Position numbers and translations under genes: made by a program. The notes under the pieces are model-generated. The model had not been told where the DNA came from, searched no databases, and was given only the letters and a program-made list of their open reading frames with translations. Positions 57,040 to 64,000 of a stretch of 64,000 nt of DNA are shown piece after piece. Numbering within the stretch: position 1 is the stretch's first letter; every line of letters starts with the position of its first letter. Source of the DNA: Patiria miniata (lineage: Eukaryota > Echinodermata > Asteroidea > Valvatida > Asterinidae); NCBI RefSeq assembly GCF_015706575.1, contig NW_024037076.1, positions 22,262,898-22,326,897 on the forward strand. The letters are read 5' to 3'.

Positions 57040-57650
57040 GCGTGGCGCACTTCGAAGCTTACCCAACTTTCCTCGTGCAGTGTTGCCAAACCTCTTTGTT
57101 GATAAACCTCAAATTCATGCAGTAAAATACTGGTACTTTTACCTTTTTAATTCTTGCTATTTAACATCTGTGAACAATTTCGGTTTCATAAAATTTAATC
57201 CGAAATGCAAAAACGGTCGCGTCCGGAAATTGGGCACAAATTGGCGGAGTGTTCCCTAACGTGGCGCACTTGAATAAATCTCAGAAAATTCCAAATTAAC
57301 ATTTAAGAATTTCTGTAAACTTGATAAATTCTGATAAATCATTATGATCTTTACTTACAAACCCAGCCAGATGTTTGTCAGAAAATTATTTTCTTATTTT
57401 TCGGGACACTTTCAAAGGGTTCACTTTGCACTTGAAAATAAAATCGGAAAATCACGCCAAAATAGATTTTTCTTTTAAGTTTGTAACGGGTAAATAAACT
57501 CGCGATTTATGAACGGGTGTGTTTAGAACTTGATGAAATTTCACTTTCTGTGAAATTTCAGTTCAAACTTTTGCTCTAGCTAGGCGCTACAGGCGAAAAA
57601 TCAAAGTGCGCCACGTTAGGGGCCGCGCCACGTTAGGGTACATCAACAAT
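57040..57650 (+). mobile_element. Repeat family B, intact copy
   Basis: Ends GTTCCCTAGCGTGGCGCACTT and AAAGTGCGCCACGTTAGGG are inverted; the motif also occurs internally (57253). About 0.6 kb, non-coding. A second copy begins a few bases later at 57673, both preceded by GTATAGTCGT. A diverged third copy is at 16455-17057. Confidence 0.75.
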
Positions 57651-57839
57651 ATAGTCATGGAGGTATAGTCGTGTTCCCTAACGTGGCGCACTTCGAAGCT
57701 TACCCAACTTTCCTCGTGTAGTGTTGCCAAACCTCTTTGTTGACAAACCTCAAATTCATGCAGTGAAAAACTGGTACTTTTACCTTTTTAATGCTTAGTA
57801 TTTAACCTCTGTGAACAATTTCGGTTTCATAAAATTTAT

Positions 57840-58396
57840 AGTGGATATTTTGCCGGAGGTAATGACGGCAAACTAACGATTACTAAAGGTTTGCCGGCGG
57901 CAATCCATATCAACAGAGGGCGCTGTACTCTTTAAAATAGGGCTGAATTATAAGATGTATTAAATTCCCACCAAATGTTGTGTAGCACGTTTGGTGTAAT
58001 GGTTAAGCAAAGGCTCTAGTAAGCGGGATGACTCGCGTTCGATTCCGACCGCACCACATTTTTAAGTTTTTTTTTCTCATCCCCAAATAAATAAGAATAT
58101 TCTTCTTTTATTATTTTAACATGTCTCAAACATGTTTTGCAGAGTATTACATTTTTTTTTTCAGATTTGTGGCTCTGGAGGATTTTTTTTAAAAGGGAAA
58201 TAAAGTCCGAAATTATAAAATGGTCTGAATCCCATCTTGTGAATACGAGGTGACAACGATAATTTTGGCATGGAGCCAGCCTAAAACTTGTCACCGGAAA
58301 ATGTTGAAGTACAAAAATACAGTAACTGCGCATGTTCAGTGCATATCCGGCAAACTAACGTTTACTAAAGGTTTGCCGTCTCCGGCAAAATATACA
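57840..58396. mobile_element. TIR element carrying a tRNA-like module
   Basis: Left TAGTGGATATTTTGCCGG and right (inverted) CAGTGTATATTTTGCCGG. TAAAATTTA is present on both sides of the insert (with two extra bases on the right). Inside each end lies GGCAAACTAACG(A/T)TTACTAAAGG. It interrupts repeat family B. Confidence 0.7.
57984..58075 (+). ncRNA. tRNA-derived Pol III module (SINE-like)
   Basis: A box TGGTGTAATGG (57992-58002) fits TRGYNNARNNG; B box GTTCGATTC (58037-58045) fits GWTCRANNC; spacing 34 bases. T9 at 58067-58075 would terminate Pol III. The body does not fold as a good tRNA (acceptor and T stems do not pair), so it is a tRNA relic or the head of a SINE, not a working tRNA gene. 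Confidence 0.6.
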
Positions 58397-58824
58397 CTGC
58401 CTAAAATTTAAGCCGAAATTGAAAAACGGTGGCGTCCGGAAATTGGGCACAAATTGGCGGAGTGTTCCCTAACGTGGCGCACTAAAAAAAAATTCCAAAT
58501 TAACATTTAAGAATTTCTGTAAACTTGATAAATTTTGATAAGTCATTATTATCTCTACTTACATACCCAGCCAGATGTTTGTCAGAAAATTATTTTCTTA
58601 TTTTTCGGGGCTTTTCAAAGGGTTCACTTTGCACTTGCCAAAACGCCAAAAGAAATTTTTCTGTTAACTTTGTAGCGGGTAAATAAACTCGCGATTTATA
58701 AACGGGAGTGTTTAGAACTTGATGAAATGTCACTTTCTGTGAAATTTCAGTTAAAACTTTTGCTGTAGCTAGGCGCTATAGGCAAAAAATCAAAGTGCGC
58801 CACGTTAGGGTACATCAACAATAT

Positions 58825-59557
58825 AGCCCCATAAATGTGGCCAATTAATTCTGGTTACCTCGTAAATAAAGGCCACACTTCCACCATGTACAAAAAAACT
58901 TTGTCAAATTTTGATTTTCACATTTAGGCTTAGTTTGTAGTTTATTTTTGCTTAGTTTAAACATACTCACCCTCTTTTTAATTTAGGGTGATCGTGTAGA
59001 CTAGACTGTAGTGTAGGGCCTGGTTCAATCAAGGAACAAAATCCACTTTAAAATGATTGGACCTACCAAACTAGTTGGTGACATTCTCAATAAACAGGTA
59101 TGTCATAGAAAGAGGGCAGGGTTTTGATTTTTTGAGGGAAATTTTGGGGTAAAATGACGATGACAGCGCGGCGACAACACGCGACCCGAAAATAAAGATG
59201 GCGATCACTGCGTGATGTACCGTGAGCACGCACGGCGCGCTGAATCGCAAGACACAAACCGCGCAGGAAAATTGTGATTTCTACCCCAAGAATCTGTTCA
59301 AAATTGCAAAATGGGTGTCATTAGAGTTGAGAAAAATCTGCTTTTGATTGAAAAGGTGATTGTTGAGCAAAGCCGCACTTTCTGATTAGCCTATAAAGAG
59401 GGTGAGTATGCTTCTAAAGCAAAAATAAACTACAAACTAAGCCTAAATGTGAAAATCAAAATTTGACGAAGCTCTACATGTTTTTGTACATGGTGGAAGT
59501 GTGGCCTTTGCTTTATTTACGGAGGTAGTCCAGTAAATTGGCCCTATTTATGGGGCT
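58825..59557. mobile_element. Repeat family A, complete TIR element
   Basis: AGCCCCATAAATGTGGCCAAT at the left and GGCCCTATTTATGGGGCT at the right; the inverted arms run about 160 bases with small gaps. Both ends are flanked by TA. The interior (59035-59360) is shared with 33883-34240 and 61848-61975. No transposase. Confidence 0.75.
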
Positions 59558-61997
59558 ACAGTAATTATAGTGATTCTGTGGTTTAGGACCACGTTCCTAG
59601 CCAGTGGACTCCCCTAAGAATAAAGATGTCATGTGCAAGGATACATTTGGTGGAGAGAGGGTAGAGTTTTGATTTTCGAGCGCAGTTAGACCCGTGTACA
59701 TGGCTTGTAAACAAGCGAAATTACATCACAGGTGATAAAACTAGTAAAAGCACAATCATGACAAAGTAAGGCGATTGTGTATCTACGAACACGGTTCCTA
59801 GTAATACTAGTATCCTCGTGTGACCTTTTTTCGCGCACTTAATACTTTAACCGATTTTTTTTCTTGTATAAACTTAACCCTACATAGTTATGGACTTTAA
59901 TTTTGTAAGAATGACTATTAATAAACTTCGTGGAAAAATAATTTGAACAAGTTCGAACGTCAATTTGACCAAGAACGTTGTCGACTGCAGATGAGTCAAA
60001 TTGGCTGCCACAAAAGTTTGGTGCCGATAATTCTCGCACGAACGGAAAATATCATTCTGCAAAGTCTCCATTGTGTCCTACTTCTGAAAACAATGTGGAA
60101 CGATGTTTGTTGAATAAAGGATAAGTTTATGTGCACAACTTTGGTCTGTAGTTTGATAAACTAACTTTAGTTTGCCACCTGGCATTGTTACTAAATACCC
60201 GTTTGTTTAAATATGAAATAAATGAATTTCTTTTGATTTTGGTGGACAAAACTTCCTGCAAAATATTCAAAATCATTTCATAATTGAAAATTGGAGGTAA
60301 ATAAATTAATCCACACATTTTTCATATATCTGATAATATCTTTTTGTCAAAAATGTAAGAAGTAAAATCCTATGCATGGAAAGAATTCCGAGAATTTTTG
60401 TTTTGCTGAAAGTTAACCATGTGCCAATTACATAGCATTTTACATATTAGTACAGATTCGCCAACAATAGAAATAAATGCAAATGAACTACATTTTGTAG
60501 CCGTGGCTATATTTTTAAGTACATGGAAAAATATATTTGAATTGACCCCTCCAGCTGAGTCCAGCAAAAGCATAACAAAGCCACCCTTCTGTAACAATTT
60601 TCTCCGGCATTTATTGCTCATTCCAGTACACTTGCAATATCAATCAATCAATTATATAAGGCGCGCCTAGCCTGCATACAGTCGACCATACCATGGCCGA
60701 TCACGCCACCTCGACGCGACACATGATCGCATACACCTCATTTCAATGAAAAAAATAGGTATCAGCCTAATGCACATTGCATGCATTTTTTGGGGTACTT
60801 TAAAAATTACGATTAGGTCTTATTCCGACAGAAATATATTTTAAAGCATATTCATTCCAACAAACGAATCAGTACCTAAATCTGCATCTAGCTTAACAAA
60901 ACAGATCATAAAATATTGACTTGATATAAAGCGCATGTCGTTTTTCATGCTCCTTAATTCTGATTACGCCCTCTGTTGTTAAATGAAAGTCGACCGAAGT
61001 TGAATATCATGTTTGGGGGTTCGCTCGTACCCCCGCCCTGCAAACAGGATGCTCTGATTGGTTGGATTTTGCATGACCAGTGACCTGCGCGTCATCAAGG
61101 TCATGACTCTGTAAGGTTTGAAAATGCCGTTAAGACTGGTTCATTACTCTTTTATTCCAGTTTAGAGATGTTTTTTATCGTTGAAAAGCGTAATAATGTA
61201 GGAAATTCTGTAAAACTTATCTGTGTTGTAAATTTACAATTCCCGTCACTCGCTCAGGCTCCGTTTCGAATCACGAACGGTGGGATTGCATTATGCTCAA
61301 AACTTTGTCCACATGATCCGCAATGAAACAGAAATCACATCCGGTATGGAATGTGCACAATTCTATGGGAAGTTTTCGGATAGCATTAGCGCACATTGTC
61401 TAACTGCAGTCTTGAACAGCTGCAGCCAGATGCTTTATACATAGGTCATAGGCCACTTCCTTCACAAGATTCTGTGAAGCTCATCAGAGTATTCCAGCGT
61501 CATGTTTGCAGGGCGGGGGGTACGAGCGAAGTTTGGGGGTTGGACGGCGACATTGATTTGAAATTCATAGTGATGTTTTTATTAGTTTTCTGGGCCATTC
61601 AATAATGTTACGTTTTGTATCTAGTCAGTACGGCAATAATTTAGTCTCTCTTTTATTTCTTTCAAATTACTTCTCGGAAAAGCTATTGATTTTCGCATAA
61701 ATGCATTGAGAAGAAAGGCAATGTGACGATGGATCATTAACGGTGATTTGACATTGGTCCGTGTTGTGTGAAAAAAGATACAAGCCGAGAAAGTTGGCTG
61801 CGCGAATATTGGTCAGCGCAAATTTGGGGCTCTGGACGATATAAGGGAACAAAATCCACTTTAAAATTATTAGACCAACCAAACTAGTTTGCGACATTCT
61901 GAATAAACAGGTATGTCATAGATAGAGGGCAGGGTTTTGCATTTTTGAGGGAAATTTGGGGGTAAAATGACTAGGCCTGTGACTCTATGATGATGAT
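59558..61997. other. Stretch without recognised gene
   Basis: AGACCCGTGTACATGGC at 59688 is a stray copy of the 61998 element end. On the minus strand, CGCGCCTTATATAATTGATT at 60644-60665 looks like a LINE 3' tail. CTCGTACCCCCGCCCTGCAA near 61026 and TTTGCAGGGCGGGGGGTACG near 61504 are inverted and may bound a 0.5-kb element. 61848-61975 is family A interior. Confidence 0.45.
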
Positions 61998-63471
61998 AGA
62001 CCCGTGAACGTGGCTTGTAAACTACGCCACGCTCCATTACCATTTTGAACCATCGAAACTATCTTTTCATGACACAAAGTTAAAACTGAATATTATTTTA
62101 CCGTGTGATAAGCGCTCCTATATATGAAACGTTCTTGAAATCTGCTTTTTCGGCAAATCTTGCATATGAACGAAATTTGATGTAAAATCTGGCGAGGGCG
62201 CACTACTGCTCGCTGCGACGCGAAAAATAAGAGGAAATATTATTTTTTATTTTTCTGAACAAGTAACAAGGACCTACTTTATAAATACTCCCCATACTTT
62301 CAAGTTCCGTTAAAATGTTTACCTGAAGTACAGTATTCAATTCAACTTAATAGTATGGAAATAAATCTGAAACCTTAAAATACATGGTATTCCTAAGCAA
62401 AAACTGCACAGCAAATTTACATCTTACTTCTTGTGCTTAATGTAGTCAATAAAAAAATAACAACAAAAACAGGTGGATCTGGAATCCTATAAATTGAATT
62501 CATCATGAATTCATCATATAAGAATATTCTTATAGGCCCATGTCTTTTTCACTTTAATATTCAGATTTTTTTTATAATTAAGTTGAAAATGCAGTCGTTA
62601 CACTTTTCACCTCTTGTGCCATTAATACATTGGCAAAATTGAACAGTTGCTCTTTATGCTCCAGCTTACACCTGCTACTAAAATCAGAAGAGAAAAAAGC
62701 CCAGGCATGGAAAAGATCCTTGCTGATCTTGTTGATGAACTGGGATGTCAATTAAGTTCACCACAAACACAATCTATAGGTCTTCTTATGGAAAAAAAAG
62801 ATGTAGTAGCCGTCCTCCCCACATGATCTGGGATGCGACATGAAACAGCTGTCAATCTGTCCAAGCGACAACCATAATCGTATGCGTAACATGAAGCAGA
62901 CGGGTAGCTTGGAGGGCTCTGATAATTTTGCATGCAATTAACCCTGGGTTCTTGTCCAGTTAAAGTTAAAATGTATTTCTACATGTTCGTAAGGGTCTTC
63001 ATTTTTGGCAAATTTCTTGGAAATAACACGCCCTGAACACGCGTGAAGGCACACAAAGATTTCTAGGTAAGGGATTGAAAACTATGGCCGGGTTATAGCC
63101 GCTACCTGGCTTGATCTGCACAGCATGAAGTTGTGAACAAAATTATCAAGCCCAGGTTATATCTGTATCCTGTTGTCAGATCTTTCAGACTGCTGCAACT
63201 GCCCCCCGACTTAGGCCGGGCGGTGGTGGGTTGAGCGCTTTGGTGCCGGGAACCCTCCCTCTCCAGAAGCAGCAACTGTCATGATATAGGAGTCATTGTC
63301 ATTGTCAGTAGAGAGTACTCCCTTTTTTATAATTCAGACTGGGAACTGTTAGTATGAGTGACGTACACCAACGTGCCAAGTCATAGGAAATGATCTACCA
63401 CGGATCAATTTCACTAGGTTCGAAATGATACCAGAGCGTTGCATTGTATACCACGCCACGTTCACGGGTCT
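61998..63471. mobile_element. TIR element AGACCCGTGAACGTGGC, 1.47 kb
   Basis: Left AGACCCGTGAACGTGGC and right GCCACGTTCACGGGTCT are exact inverses. Both sides are followed by GATGATGA-like DNA, but a clean target duplication is not certain. It contains the helicase-like fragment 62656-62826. The last part of the window, 63472-63971, has no recognised feature before the splice-like signal. Confidence 0.65.
62656..62826 (+). pseudogene. Broken SF2/RecQ-like helicase fragment
   Basis: A 56-codon frame beginning ATGCTCCAG contains ILADLVDELG and then the stretch GLLMEKKDVVAVLPT before TGA. This resembles the region around Walker A in RecQ-like helicases, where the family reads roughly AVLPTGxGKS. 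The next codons are TGA TCT GGG ATG, i.e. stop-S-G-M, which two single-base changes would derive from G-S-G-K; so the P-loop looks destroyed. The downstream helicase motifs are not seen. The fragment sits inside the TIR element 61998-63471, which suggests it was carried by, or captured into, a transposon. Family assignment rests on a short motif. Confidence 0.45.
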
Positions 63472-63971
63472 CTGATGATGACAGATGACAGATGACTTAC
63501 GAACTGTGCATGTGTTATTCTTCATGCTAATATGAGCCAGAGTTGGCAAGATTGGGTTTGATTTGTCTTGTAGATAGCGCCCTCTAACATTGGTTTAAAT
63601 TGGCTGCACTTGCTAGAGCCATGCATCGCTGCTAGGGGCAGCTGTACGTTAGATGGACATAATCCAAATCCAGTACTTGGGCCAAGACTACCCCACCCAA
63701 GTCTGAGGTCAGGGAATGGGCCTGATGAAATAGAGGACATTTCCGGGTAACACCATGTGGAAAGAAATCTCTTCTTGGAATAAGTGCGTTCTGAAAAGAA
63801 TGGGCCTGAGATAAAATGAAAATGTTGTGTGCGTAGGATTTACGAAGCGATGTTTTATTTGGCATCTAAACATCGGCACATCTTTCATGTCATGTACCAC
63901 ATGATACACTGTACATTTGGTGTACATACTGTTCGTAATTCTTTCACTTATAATCCTTTCTTACTTTCCAG

Positions 63972-64000
63972 ATGTCAGCTAAAAGTGTTCCGGAGGCTTC
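63972..64000 (+). CDS. Probable start of an exon, cut by window end
   Basis: A pyrimidine-rich tract (TTTCTTACTTTCCAG) ends at 63971 and is followed directly by ATGTCAGCTAAAAG, open to the window end (MSAKSVPEA). This is what a strong acceptor followed by a coding exon that begins with Met looks like. Too short to identify the product. Confidence 0.35.

Larger units (their letters stand above)
57673..58812 (+). mobile_element. Repeat family B, second copy, split by an insertion
   Basis: 57673-57839 and 58397-58812 together match the first copy; about 560 bases intervene. It ends AAGTGCGCCACGTTAGGGTAC, after which family A begins. Confidence 0.75.

Noticed and set aside
57984-58060. Functional tRNA gene
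   Set aside because: A and B boxes are good but the acceptor and T stems do not pair and there is no clear anticodon loop.

Overview
The window is nuclear DNA from an animal, most likely a marine invertebrate deuterostome (echinoderm, hemichordate or cephalochordate; the exact group is my inference). The evidence is one host gene with four clean GT-AG exons separated by long introns, AT-rich DNA, very many short DNA transposons, several LINE families, two virus-like fossils, and an excess of the octamer TAGGCCTA. There are no operons, Shine-Dalgarno sites, CRISPR arrays or rRNA genes.

The one host gene I recognise with confidence is NDUFA8, an accessory CHCH-domain subunit of mitochondrial complex I, on the minus strand. 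Its coding exons are 41577-41699, 28945-29114, 26479-26563 and 17204-17341. They join in phase to 516 bases (171 residues plus stop), with all four CX9C motifs intact. The introns are 12.5, 2.4 and 9.1 kb and consist almost entirely of repeats. About 150-210 bases upstream of the start codon lie a CACGTG E-box and an NRF-1-like site, which fits a nuclear respiratory gene.

Layout. 1-4.65 kb: hAT-type short elements, foldbacks and poly-G/C elements. 4.9-8.45 kb: a broken EN-RT LINE (minus). 9.1-9.7 kb: a LINE ORF1 fragment. 10.8-11.0 kb: an exon-like segment of unknown identity. 13.5-17.06 kb: more TIR elements. 17.2-41.7 kb: NDUFA8. Its introns hold a nested pair of hAT elements (18.96-20.52 kb), a LINE interrupted by a 2.2-kb TIR element carrying a 100-bp tandem repeat, three loci of a 146-bp tandem repeat, a BEL/Pao gag fossil, a LINE tail, a 0.74-kb C-rich tract and several foldbacks. 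42.0-45.6 kb: a hAT-like element whose left half plus flanking DNA has been amplified about five times. 46-51.6 kb: TIR elements nested in each other, and a perfect 60-bp palindrome. 51.8-54.85 kb: a broken Ty3/Gypsy pol fossil. 55.8-56.0 kb: a promoter-like block. 57.0-59.6 kb: two tandem copies of one repeat, the second split by an element carrying a tRNA-like Pol III module. 62.0-63.5 kb: a TIR element containing a broken SF2/RecQ-like helicase fragment. 63,972 to the window end: a probable start of another exon.

Nothing here looks like a multi-gene functional system. The most interesting features are structural: exact 8-bp target duplications that allow nested insertions to be ordered, amplification of a transposon-host junction, several unrelated short elements that all carry poly-G/poly-C just inside their ends, near-perfect long palindromes, and a transcribed strand-asymmetric G-rich intron segment in NDUFA8.
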